Assembly: GCF_963678635.1 (NCBI RefSeq)
Contig: NC_087062.1
Coordinates: 20,201,789-20,265,788 of the forward strand
From: Symsagittifera roscoffensis
Taxonomy: Eukaryota > Xenacoelomorpha > Acoela > Convolutidae
DNA: 64,000 nt
Reading direction: 5' to 3'
Positions 51,701 to 62,880 of this stretch are shown here, one piece after another. The translations under genes and the position numbers were made by a program. Below the pieces are notes generated by a model. That model did no database searches. It had not been told where the DNA came from and worked only from the letters and a program-made list of their open reading frames with translations. Within the stretch, counting starts at the first letter, position 1; every line of letters starts with the position of its first letter.

Positions 51701-54017
51701 TTGAATTTGGTCCGGCCTGTAGTGTGCGGCTATGAGCAGGACTAGTCTCATGATAGTCTCTTTGTCCCCACCCACCACATCTGAAAAGAAAAGCGGGAAT
51801 CATCTAAATTTCAGATTCGCTAAGGTCATACCTACCAGGTTTGGGGCCTGGCTTTACCCAACTGTTTTGAAATTTTTTTCAAAATTGTTTGAAAATCCCC
51901 CGCCTCTCGAAAATTTCCTGAAAATTAGCCACCTTGTATATTGGACGTTATGTACAGCTAAGATATAATTTTTCGACTAAATCTTATTAATTGTCCTAAT
52001 GTTTAAACCATGACTACGCGTATCAAAGTTTTCGCCATGAGTTGCAAATTTTCAGCAAAATTTTAACGATTGTAGACTGTTTTTTGGTTGACCAACTTGG
52101 TTATTCGAGTTCCCAGTAAATCTGCTTCTTATTTGAAGAGCGATAGTAAAGTTTGAAAAATGAAACAGAAAGCTTTTGCTCAAGCTCGCAATATTTTCAG
52201 TTTTTGTTGTACCCTGTGGGTTGATGGACATGCAGTCCACCCCCTCCCTCTGAAGGAATGCAAGAATGGAGGATATGTTGTTGTGCATGGCGGCCTCATC
52301 ACTCTCACTCACTTCACTCAGTCTGTACACTGACTTGTCTATCTCCATCTCCTCCCCACCTTAAAATCCATTGGAAAATGACACGGTATTAAAAAAAAAC
52401 AATTTCAAATCTCTCAGAAAAAAAAGTAAGTTGCTCAGAATTGTTGAAGGTTATCCATTTTTAATACCGTGTAAGTGGAGCTAACTGTTTTTTAAAACTA
52501 AAAGTTAACGCTTCAATTATGAAAAATAACTCAAATACAAAACCATTTGAAAGCAGTTGGTGAATTTTTTATTATTCTGAGAAAAAAACTAGCAAAACTA
52601 GAATAACAATAAAATTATTATTTTAGAGAGGAATTAAATTGCCTTTCTGAAGTATGATTGACACTGCAATATTGTTTTAATTTAAGAAGTTTAAGCGAGT
52701 ATTTATTTTCTGATGTTTTGCGACAAGCATTAGGTTGGAATTGGTGCCACTGCTACTGAATGATTTTATTAATACTGTACGCGAAAGTTGACATTCCAAC
52801 TTAAGATATAAATAACGTTACCAATAGAGATTCAATTCCAATTAACTGACCAAGAACTTCAATCAGGATCCCAAACACAGTTCCATCTCGCATGTCTCTA
52901 GACAAGTTCTCCACAATCCAGTTTTTGAGTCCTCCTGCAGACCCGGAGGCAGCGGCGGCCGACTGGATCGATGATTTGAGTGCAGACTTCTTTGATTTGC
53001 TCGTCGATTTCTTGGGGGGTTCAGCACCTCCTATGAGTACTGTGGCATGCATGGGTGGCGCCATGACCGTATATGGAATGTACTTCCTAGTTTGAGCATT
53101 GATCCAGTTGATAATCGTGCCCACATGGTTCTAAGCAGTATTCAGGTTTTAATGTTTTTTTAAAATAAGAGTTCAAATTGCCGTTTTAGTTGATTTTCGG
53201 AGAATCGATCTCGCGCTCTATTATGTGTTTGAATTTAATGTGTACAAACAAGTCAATGATATGTTTTTGATCAGTTTTTTCTTGAATAATGGCTGTGTTT
53301 GCATTTTTTTTTTCAAATTTGATTAGCTCGTGAAATTTACTGACGGCTAGGGGGGCGATCTAGGATTTTAACGAGGGGGAGCGGGTGGATTTTCAAAAAA
53401 ATTTCCGAAAAATTTGTTGACATTTTTCTAGGTTGGTTATTCCAAAGCACCAAAAAGACCCTGTTTTGGCCAAATTTTGTGCAGCGCAGGCAAAAATTGG
53501 AAAATTTTGACCAAAAATTGCGTTTTTTCGGCGATAGCTTCCCTCCCAAAATTGTTAATATTGGCGTCAAAGGCGCTTTTAGAAATTTTCGGTCCGTTGG
53601 TGCTGAAATCCAAAATATAATAATCTTGAGGGGGAGCGCGCGGCGAAGAAACGCGATTTTTTGGTCAAAATTTAACAAAAAGCTTTTTTGGCCCGTTTTT
53701 TTCAAAAATTTGCCTGGGTCGCAAAAAATTTGGTCAAAAAGGGGTCTTTACACTGCTTTAGGAGAGCTCGAAAAATCAAATTGGTCGACCTAAAAAAAGT
53801 TCGACAAAATTTTCAATTTTTTTTTTGAAAATCCGCCCTCCCTCCTCGAGAAAATCCTAGATCCGCCTCTGCTGACGGCACTAGCTTTTTTGCGATTGAA
53901 TTATGAAAATTTTCCTATTTTTGAATTCTTATGATTCAATTTTAGTTATTTTCTCACCTTGTAATTGTTGTCTTCGAGATCAGTCAGTGATGGTAAAACT
54001 CCGTTGACTTCACTCAT
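45797..54017 (-). CDS. DIXDC1: Dixin (CH domain, coiled coil, DIX domain), 15 exons
   Basis: Exons in transcript order: 54017-53958, 53130-52822, ~52351-52213, 51780-51545, 51259-50916, 50805-50708, 50604-50483, 50293-49976, 48701-48543, 48135-48043, 47703-47593, 47316-46993, 46765-46476, 46149-46041, 45880-45797, about 930 codons. Dixin is a positive regulator of Wnt signalling whose DIX domain polymerises with Dishevelled/Axin and whose CH domain contacts actin. The CH domain is split: TIINWINAQTRKY in exon 2, RDMRDGTVFGILIEVLG, then GGDKETIMRLVLLIAAHYRP in exon 4. Coiled coil fills exons 9-12 (QLESRVVEAESV, ERRSLSVAHYQREVDEL). The DIX domain spans exons 13-15: QVFYYTDNQTTPCITVIPK, VTLADFKKYTVDLAECKYLF, TDTEFGQVKEE and GNNNQITAWIERN. 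An insert of ~55 residues rich in Lys/Ser interrupts the CH domain. The exon 3 acceptor is ambiguous. Confidence 0.93.
47718..47890. repeat. Terminal fragment of an ATAATCGATTAT-rich element in a Dixin intron
   Basis: Lies between Dixin exons 10 and 11. It carries TTATAATCGATTAT words and the end sequence GACTGGTACTAAAATCATATTATAAT, then TTACGCTTGAAACTGGATGCGGGTAC. This matches, in inverse orientation, the left end of the element at 58630. Confidence 0.75.
49200..49460 (+). repeat. tRNA-derived SINE-like copy 4 in a Dixin intron
   Basis: TGGTCTAAAGG at 49221-49231 fits the A box. GGGCCTCAAGTCCC at 49261-49274 stands where the B box should be, with two or three mismatches. The downstream words (CATTCTAGTTGC, GTTTCGCTTAAA, TTTTTTCGG) recur after copies 1 and 3. 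It lies in the intron between Dixin exons 8 and 9, antisense to the gene. Confidence 0.5.
53348..53871. mobile_element. 524-bp hAT-type MITE in Dixin intron 1
   Basis: Bounded by an exact 8-bp duplication CTGACGGC (53340-53347 and 53872-53879). The ends are inverted: TAGGGGGGCGATCTAGGATT on the left and AATCCTAGATCCGCCTCTG on the right. The interior has no real ORF. This is the best-preserved copy of the GCGGATCTAGG family in the window and identifies the family as hAT-like. Confidence 0.88.
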
Positions 54018-54023
54018 TGGAGT

Positions 54024-55628
54024 CTATTAGAAAAACCGAAGCTCAAAAGTGAAAAAAAAAATGATTCACGGGTCAAATCTGGAACGTTTTTTTTTTAGTT
54101 GTTTTCAGAGGAAGCGGTGTGCTGGAATGTTCAATAGTGCTTTATTGAATGCTGGTTGATAATGGAATGAGTATAATAACAGAATCTGCGTTTAATCTGA
54201 TGACAGACTGCACTGGTAATATAATGTGCCTATGATTATTTTATTCAAGATTGGCCATCAGTCTGATATGAAAACGTAAAAGTGTAATTTGCACAGTTGT
54301 TTTTTGTAGCCAGCGATGAAAAATGCTCCAAAATCTGGCTCTTTGTTTGCTAGTCTGCAAATGCTCGAGGTGTGCCACAGTACCGCTTAGTTGACCGAAT
54401 GATCATGAAACATAATATTGATCACAGCTCAGTTTTCGTTTTAACAAGTAGAGCCTCGAACAAAATCCAAAAACAGCTTGTTCAGAATTTTTATTTTGCA
54501 CTGAGTTTTTATAAATATTCGAAGTAAATCGCATAAATAAAAAATAGGCAAGAATTATTTTTTGGCCTCCCGGTGACGCGAATAAAGCGTTGTTTTTTTG
54601 ATCAGCCGGCGTAAAATTGGTGACTAGTTTTGTCATTTAGTGCTGGACCATCCCCAGATAAGAACAATAGAAAGCCAAAGACTGTTTATATGCACCGTTG
54701 GCTAACTTTGCACAAAAGACACATATCTCTTGGAGCAGAAAAAAAATAGATTTGACACATGTTTGTTAGTCTACCATAGAGGCAAACAAATAAACAATTG
54801 TAATGAAAACTGTATCAAAAAATCTGAACAAATTGATTTATAATTATTTAATCTGGCTTGAAGAATGTTGAGAATCCTTTTTAGACCGTTAATGTTAAAT
54901 AACTATTGTAAATAAATCGATTAATAGAGTGCAGTATGTTATAATTGAATTATTTGATCTTTGTTTAGCGTTCATATGTAATCGTATAACATAAAAGAAC
55001 TGTTTCAACAGTTTTAAATCCTCTTAAAGCTCCTTAGTTTTTCGCTCAAAAGAGGCTGAAAAAAAATTTGATTACCGATTTTGAATTAGGTCAGTAATGG
55101 ATTAGTTGAAAAACGGGCGGATCATATTACCAAAATGTCAAGTTTAGTTAATTTAGTAAAGGTATCATATGTTACTTTAGTAGCAATAGGAGAGGAACCT
55201 ACATGAAAGTATGTATAAGTAAGTATATTTCCTATAAAGTGACTCGGATTGAATTGATTTATGATCAGATTTGGAGAGTGAACAAATAGCTGAAACACTG
55301 AAATAGAACGGATTTTGTTAATTGTGCTCAAGCCGAGAGGCTGGGTCAAATTGTGAGCGACTTAAGATCTCTTGTCAAGCTGGTCAAGAGTCCGAGCGGA
55401 ATCAAGTGTTTGCCTCTGTTCGACAGTTAAGTAGGTGATTTTCATTACTGATAATATATGTTACCCTGTAGGTTACATATGTTAGACATCTAGTTTGACT
55501 TCCTCATAATTGCCATGCCTTTATTGAGAGATTGGTATCGGCCATACCGACAAATGTTGAATATGTATATCATTAAACTCACTTCAACCCCTTTTCTTAC
55601 GCATCGCGGTTTATCCAAAGATCTGAAA
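54024..55628. other. Region upstream of Dixin
   Basis: About 1.6 kb holding the presumed Dixin promoter on its - strand side. No further gene or recognisable repeat is seen. An acceptor-like TTTTTCTAATAG (- strand) lies five to six bases before the Dixin start codon. Confidence 0.5.
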
Positions 55629-55784
55629 ATTTTTGTTATGACTTTTTCATGAATGCATTTGTTTTTGTGGTTATAATTGAATAAAATACTAGACAATTTA
55701 ATTTTATAAAATTCGTTTTCTAGTCTTTTGTTCAATTATAACCATAAAAACAAAAGCATTCATAAAAAAGTCATAACAAAAACT
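55629..55784. repeat. Long hairpin (inverted repeat, ~65-bp arms)
   Basis: The arm at 55629-55694 (TTTTTGTTATGACTTTTTCA... to ATACTAGAC) pairs with 55718-55784 (TCTAGTCTTTTGTTCAATTA... to GTCATAACAAAAAC) with about six or seven mismatches and a ~23-base loop. It has no ORF. It may be a palindromic MITE or a hairpin RNA locus. Confidence 0.85.
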
Positions 55785-55920
55785 TCATATTCTTCGTGTG
55801 TTGGTCTCCTGATCCTTTTTCACGAGACATTCGCAGGTGAAAAACACAATTTTTTCATTGACAACCTGTGAAGTTCTTATGATTGTACATGCCCGAACCC
55901 AACAAAGGCTTTCAAACTCG

Positions 55921-57743
55921 ATAGAAATTTTATCTGGATAATTGATTTTAATGTTTTATGTTTTCTCTATAAAAACTATTTTTTTATTGTCCAACATTTG
56001 AAATCACAGTTGGAATTTTTTTGAAGCTCACCGAATGTTCATTTGTGTAAGGTTGCTTTGACTATTGATATAAGGATATATTGCGATTCTGTCTTTGCCA
56101 TTTGTGCGCTTGTTTGGAAACCTGAAAGCGGAGGTTCGATTCTTGCAGGCACTCCAAGTTTGGCTAGAAATAGCATAGGTTGACAAAATTGATGACCAGA
56201 AAAAGTGTAGGTAAAACAGTGGTATCAGGGTCCGGGTTAAAAACAAATGTGACAAAAGGGGTTCCAAATCACGCTAATTATAAACAGATATAGCAATTAA
56301 GTACAGCAATGGGCGCAGCTCATTCGGTTTCAAGACTTTTCTAATCGTAAAAAAACCTGCGTCATTTGCGCTTATTTATGTTGTTTTAATTGTCATCAGC
56401 GAGGCAATAAATTGAACACTTTTGAAGGACTTTATTTACCGTAGGAGCCCTGTTAGTTCCTTGAAGCACCTCTATCACACTTGTACCAAAAAGTATTATA
56501 TAAAAATCCATGCTTCTTTATGCCATTTTATAGGGACGTCCTCGCCAAAGATTTCAGATTCAAAATTAATTATTTTTCGTAAGAAATATAAAAATTGCTG
56601 AACACAGGTGTAGCAACCTGATCATGGCACTCCAACGGTTACAGTTTTGGAATTTTGTTTCATTTTTTATCTAAATGCATATCAAAACATGCACCTTTTG
56701 AGCTTCAAACAACCTAGAAGACTTTATATAATCTATATAAGAATCTATATAATGACCAATTAATGCAAAAGCAACAATTTATTTCCCTTTCTGTGAAAAG
56801 TGTCCCGTATCCAGTTTTAAGCGGCGTTAATAATCAATTTTATTCTATAAATTTTCAAAAATAAACGTAATATTTGCTCTAAAAAAGTTTAATAACGGAA
56901 TTTCCTTGATTGAATTTTTGCAATTGGCCACGTGAGCTATCCAAAAGATTTGCATCGCAACAATTAGATGCTGACTAAAAATCTTCAGGCCTGACTTAAG
57001 AAGTTATTTCAATCTATAGACTACCCTTTCCAAACTATATGACACTAATTGTTGAAACGGATGTTTTTTACCCAAAAAAGTATCAACCTGAATTGTATAA
57101 CTTAGAAACTGATTTTTTTTAATTAAAAAAAAATGTTGTATCGAAACTTATTGTTCAAAATGCATGTTTTATAATTACAATTTGAAAAGTTTCACTTGCA
57201 TAAATTTTTTTAAGATAATATCCGAAATGATTTTTTTATCTGTGTGGAAAAGTACGGTATGGAAACGTATTCAAAATTTTTTGATTTATATTTGTTGTTT
57301 CTTTTTTGAACAAAAATTGTTTTGTTGGAACTTTTCGTTTAAGAAAAGGGAGTAAAAGGGAAGTAACATACAAATTATATAAGAAGTTCTAAAACGGTTG
57401 AATAGTCAACCCGGATTTCTATGATGCGCAGTGTTAGTGTTTGACGACTGCAGTTATCTATCAAAGACTACTAAGTGATGGCTAAAAATAAATATACGAG
57501 TTAGAAACTTATGTCAATCATAAGACATGTGTTTTTTTTTAGCTAACGGGAAATCGAGTTTCTGGTTATAAGCTGGTAGTGGCTACAATTTGTAATCTTC
57601 TTTTGATTTTGATCATTTTTTCAACTCGAATATGAATGGTAAAAAACGAATAAAAGTTTTGTTTGTCAATAGCCTAAAAAGTAACTTTCAGCTTAAATTT
57701 TGCTGAATTCGTTTGAACTCATACACCTTTTCAACATTTAAAC
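55921..57743 (+). repeat. Large duplication, first copy (blocks A1 + B1)
   Basis: Block A1 (55921-56841) matches A2 (57747-58667), and block B1 (56842-57743) matches B2 (60121-61043), with a few percent differences. A1 and B1 are directly joined here. No coding potential is seen; the conserved - strand frames at 56028-56267 and 57854-58093 simply follow the repeat. Confidence 0.9.
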
Positions 57744-57746
57744 TGA

Positions 57747-60700
57747 ATAGAAATTTTATCTGGATAATTGATTTTAATTTTTTATGTTTTCTCTATAAAA
57801 ACTATTTTTTTATTGTCCAACATTTGAAATCACAGTTGGAATTTTTTTGAAGCTCACCGAATGTTCATTTGTGTAAGGTTGCTTTGACTACTGACATAAC
57901 GATATATTGCGATTTTGTCTTTGCCATTTGTGCGCTTGTTTGGAAACCTGAAAGCGGAGGTTCGATTCTTGCAGGCACTCCAAGTTTGGCTAGAAATAGC
58001 ATAGGTTGACAAAATTGATGACCAGAAAAAGTGTAGGTAAAACAGTGGTATCAGGGTCCGGGTTAAAAACAAATGTGTCAAAAGGGGTTCCAAATCACGC
58101 TAATTATAAACAGATATAGCAATTAAGTACAGCAATGGGCACAGCTCATTCGGTTTCAAGACTTTTCTAATCGTAAAAAAACCTGCGTCATTTGCACTTA
58201 TTTATGTTGTTTTAATTGTCATCAGCGAGGCAATAAATTGAACACTTTTGAAGGACTTTATTTACCGTAGGAGCCCTGTTAGTTCCTTGAAGCACCTCTA
58301 TCACACTTGTACCAAAAAGTATTATATAAAAATCCATGCTTCTTTATGCCATTTTATAGGGAGGTCCTCGCCAAAAATTTCAGATTCAAAATAAATTATT
58401 TTTCGTAAGAAATATAAAAATTGCTGAACAAAGGTGTAGCAACCTGATCATGGCACTCCAACGGTTACAGTTTTGGAATTTTGTTTCATTTTTTATCTAA
58501 ATGCATATCAAAACATGCACCTTTTGAGCTTCAAACAACCTAGAAGACTGTATATAATCTATATAAGAATCTATATAATGACCAATTAATGCAAGAGCAA
58601 CATTTTATTTCCCTTTCTGTGAAAATTGTCCCGTATCCAGTTTCAAACGGCATTAATAATCAATTTTAATATGATTTTAGTACCAGTCTTACAAAAATTG
58701 AGAAAAAAATGATTGTAATAACTCAATAATTGATAATAATCTCTCTTTTTGAAATCAAACATAATCAATTATAATACATTATAATCGATTATAATCGATT
58801 ATTTTAATCCGAAATTCTGCTTCAATTATTTGCAGAAAAAATCCATTATAATTTATTATAATTGTTTATAACCCCTTTTGTTTGCCTATTTTGTCTTCGA
58901 CCTTGCACCTGAATTGCTAATATTTCATGCTATGTGTAGACGTTGGTTTATACGAAAGTTGGGAAAATTGTTTTGAACAGTCTTAAAATCAATTCAAATT
59001 TATAACGTTTTTCTTTTTTCATTTATTTTTGATTATTTCACCTACCGCGGGATTCTTTATATGAAGGGATCTCTTTGAAACTTTTATTTCGTGGTATGAT
59101 TTTGTGTTCAGATGAACCAAGAGTGACAAGACATCTCACTTACAGTAGTTTTTGACAGAAAATGCCTTATAATCTATTATAACAGATTATAAAACAATAT
59201 AAAAGATTATGAGAGATTATAGAAGATTCTCGCAAAAATTATGATCAAATATAATTGATTATAATTTATTATAATTTCACAAAAATTTTTATCATTATAA
59301 TGGATTAAAAATCGTTAAAACATCAAAATTTGGTGATTATAAGTAATAATATTTTTGATAAAAGTACAATTATAATTGTAATATAATCGATTATTTTCTT
59401 TTTTACTGAGTGCGGGTTACTACTTTATTTCTATTTCTAAATTGGCTTACGTGTCATCAGTTCGACAAATCGCAAGAACTCGGCTAAGTGTATAATAGTC
59501 TTTCTAAGAAAAAAATTTAAACATTTAAAGTTTTTCTTTGGGAATATTTCTCATCTATACCCACCTGCATTCAAGTTTAGGCGTAGTTAATCAATTATAA
59601 CGTACAATTATGTTCATTTTAAACAATTTTAATTAATTATAATGGTTTGTAACTATCAATTACATTTGTGATATTTTCCAAGAGGTTATAATCTCTAATA
59701 ATCGATTATAAACGTAATATTTTCAAAAAATATAAATAGAAAATGATTATAATAATTGGAATGATAGATTAATAAAAGATTATAAAAGATTAAAATTTAT
59801 CATAATTGACTATAATTTGATTTTAAAAAGAGAAATTATAAACAATTAAAAATTCATAATAAACTTTAAAAATTCTGGTACTAAAAACATTATATAATCG
59901 ATTATTAACGCTTGGAACTAGTTGCGTGCAGTCTCGTAGTTCAGAAAAACGAACGTAAGTGGAACGACTGAAATACTTTTTTGGTTGAACAAAAATTTCT
60001 ATCTTAGAACTTTGTTTGTAAAATTATTGGGCTCTTTGAGTATTGAAAGAAAGCTGTTTTTTCGTAAAAGAAAGTTGTTTGGTAAAAAAGTACATAGAAG
60101 TATTTTGTACAAAAGTTCTTATTCTATAAATTTTCAAAAATAAACGTGATATTTGCTCTAAAAAAGTTTATTAACGGAATTTCATTGATTGAATTTTTGC
60201 AATTGGCCACGTGAGCTATCCAAAAGATTTGCATCGCAACAATTAGATGCTGACTAAAAATCTTCAGGCCTGACTTAAGAAGTTATTTCAATCTATAGAC
60301 TACCCTTTCCAAACTATATGACACTAATTGTTGAAACGGATGTTTTTTACCCAAAAAAGTTATCAACCTGAATTGTATAACTTAGAAACTGATTTTTTTA
60401 AATTAAAAAAAAAATGTTGTATCGAAACTTATTGTTCAAAATGCATGTTTTATAATTACAATTTGAAAAGTTTCGCTTGCATAATTTTTTTTAAGATAAT
60501 ACCCGAAATGATTTTTTTATCTGTGTGGAAAAGTACGGTATGGAAACGTATTCAATTTTTTTTTGATATATTTTTTTGTTTCTTTTTTGAACAAAAATTG
60601 TTTTGTAAGAACTTTTCGTTTAAGAAAAGTGCGTAAAAGGGAAGTAACATACAAACTAAATAAGAGGTTCTAAAACGGTTGAGTAGTCAACCCGGATTTC

Positions 60701-61043
60701 TATGGTGCGCAGTGTAAGTGTTTGACGACTGCAGTTATCTATCAAAGACTACTAAGTGATGGCTAAAATTAAATATACGAGTTGGAAACTTATGTCAATC
60801 ATAAGACATGTGTTTTTTTAGCAAACGGGAAATCGAGTTTCTGGTTATAAGCTGGTAGTGGCTACAATTTGAAAAAAAAACAGTTTTTTGTCATATCGTC
60901 ATCTTCTTTTGATTTTGATCATTTTTTCAACTCGAATATGAATGGTAAAAAACGAATAAAAGTTTTGTTTGTTAATAGCCTAAAAAGTAACTTTTAGCGT
61001 AAATTTTGCCGAATTCGTTTGAACTCATGCACCTTTTCAACAT
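57747..61043 (+). repeat. Large duplication, second copy (A2 + inserted block + B2)
   Basis: Begins 3 bases after the first copy, so the two are in tandem. A2 and B2 are separated by ~1453 bp (58668-60120) absent from the first copy. That block is an inverted-repeat element plus ~180 bp of unique sequence. Confidence 0.9.
58630..59937. mobile_element. ~1.3-kb inverted-repeat element rich in ATAATCGATTAT
   Basis: The left end CCCGTATCCAGTTTCAAACG, then CATTAATAATCAATTTTAAT and TTTAGTACCAGTC is the imperfect inverse of the right end, which reads CTGGTACTAAAAACATTATA, then TAATCGATTATTAACGCTTGGAACTAGTTGCGTG. Similarity between the two ends extends at least 100 bp inward. The interior is dominated by TTATAATNNATTATAA words, no ORF is present, and another family end (TTTACTGAGTGCGGG) lies inside at 59398-59414. 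Confidence 0.75.
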
Positions 61044-61849
61044 TGTGAAATTTTGTTTATGTAAAATGTAGAAATGGTTTTTATAGGTCCTCAAATTGAG
61101 AAATTCAATTAATCTTGAACTTTTGTATACCATTCGAGCTTTGAGTTTTGATGCGATTATTTTTAATAGTTACTATACGAGTTCGCATCTTTTAAACCTT
61201 GTGAAATATCACCATTGTGCGAAAAATTTCATAGTTTTTCAGTTCTTCAGGCCCATTTATGGATGTTGGATTTTTTATTCAATTCTATTATGTGGAAGAT
61301 AGAGATGAAGAGTTTGGAATTGAGGGTCTGAAAATTGAGGAATTCAAACAATAATTGAACATTTGTAAACCGTTCATGGCTTGAGTTTTGAAACGATTAT
61401 TTCCAATAGTTACTATATGGGTTTTTTTTTCATGATGTGCGACTAAGATCTCTAACAAATCTCATAGTTTCTCAGTTGTTCAGACCCATTCATGGATAAC
61501 TTGTCGGGTTTTATCCGATGCTAATATAGTTACTCGAAAAAACTCTTTCAAAACATTGATTGTGAGATTGTTTTCAAGTCATATCAGTCGTGAGATTCAT
61601 TCTCGTGAGTAATTGCTTCGAAACAGCTTTTATATTGTCAGGAAAAGCAGATCTAATTCCTTTGATATTCAAACTACTTAACATTTAAGGCAGCAGGACA
61701 ATTTACCTTACTCTAATCGACCCTATGCTCATTTTATCCTATACCATTTGCCAAATTACAATTATCCCACAATTAGGTTTAATCTATCTTTTATCACACT
61801 GGGTGTCATGGACATCCATGGAAGTGTTAATTCAGTTAAGTTCGACCAT
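61044..61849. other. Intergenic AT-rich DNA
   Basis: No gene is seen. Two ~110-bp stretches (near 61085-61215 and 61325-61460) share ordered words such as TGAGTTTTGATGCGATTATTT/TGAGTTTTGAAACGATTATTT and ATAGTTACTATA, so an old local duplication is present. Confidence 0.5.
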
Positions 61850-62880
61850 GTAGCCCACACTCAGTAAAAAGAGGAAAGAATTGATTATAATCGATTAAAA
61901 TGGATTATATTGTTACTTTTTTTTCGATACAATAAAAATCCTTATAATCGATTATAATCGATTATTTAACGAAAGTTTTTTTTTCTCAAATTTTATTGAA
62001 TTATAATCCGTTATAATGGATTATAATCCATTTTTATTCACCAAATTTGTCATCGCTTCATTTGGTTTCAGTTTTGTTTTGTTTTGTGTGCTTTTCAGTT
62101 GGTTTCCGCACTAAAAGAAGCTGTAATTTTTTTTTATTTGTAGCCACCAGCGGATATAAGAAGGGGGACCTCAAAATAGTGGGGATCTCAAAAAAGTGGA
62201 GGGGGGAATGGGGAGACCTTTTCGATCCCCCCCCACTTTTTTGAGATCCCCCACTATTTTTAAAAAATAGATCCCCTCTTTGAGATCCCCTCTAAAAATT
62301 TTTAATGGCGCCTAATATACATTAATTTTGAGGGGAGTTCGCGCCGGAAAAAAAACGACTTTTTGGTCAAATTTTTCAAAAAAAAAGGCCAAAAAATGCC
62401 TTTTTTGGCCCATTTTATTTTCAAAATTTTGCCTGCGGTGCGAAATGCCTTGGGAAAGCTTGAAATCAATGGAACCTTTATAGGGTTTAGTAGACCCCCT
62501 TCTTGCGAAAATCCTAGATCCGCCCCTGGTTTACTGATTCTCACTTCTTACTGATTTTTACTGTTTTCATGCAGAATAGCTAAATTATAATCCATTATAA
62601 TTGTTTTTTTTTGTGAAATACTAATTTGATAGAAAAAGGGATTATAATATATTATAAAAGATTATAATAGTTTATAAAAGATTATGAGAGATTTTCGGAA
62701 AAATTATTATGAATTTTAATTGATTTTAATTAATTAAAATTTCACCAAAAAGGTTATCATTACAATCGGTTATAAATTGTTTAAACATCTAAAATTTGCG
62801 CTTATAATTAATTATAATTTTGCTAAAAGTACGATTATAATTATAATATAATGGATTATTTTCTCTTCTTAATGAGTGCG
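61850..62880. mobile_element. ~1-kb inverted-repeat element with CRCACTCA ends
   Basis: The left end CCCACACTCAGTAAAAAGAGG is the inverse of the right end TCTCTTCTTAATGAGTGCGG. Its right ~300 bp match 59130-59414. It is again filled with TTATAATCGATTATAA words and has a second element (62148-62528) nested inside. GTAG lies on both sides and may be a 4-bp target duplication. Confidence 0.65.
62148..62528. mobile_element. Nested MITE of the GCGGATCTAGG family
   Basis: The right end TTGCGAAAATCCTAGATCCGCCCCTG is clear and the left end CAGCGGATATAAGAAGGGGG is degenerate. The interior shares TTTTGCCTGCGGTGCGAAAT-type sequence with the other copies. An internal inverted pair (GGGGATCTCAAAAAAGTGG and CCACTTTTTTGAGATCCCC) can fold. 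Confidence 0.6.

Noticed and set aside
56028-56267. Conserved 79-codon - strand ORF, repeated at 57854-58093
   Set aside because: Conservation follows the surrounding 921-bp duplication equally in coding and non-coding parts; the translation has no protein-like features.
58630-62880. A CRISPR-like or regularly spaced repeat array
   Set aside because: The palindromic words are irregularly spaced, in both orientations and embedded in inverted-repeat elements of a eukaryotic genome.
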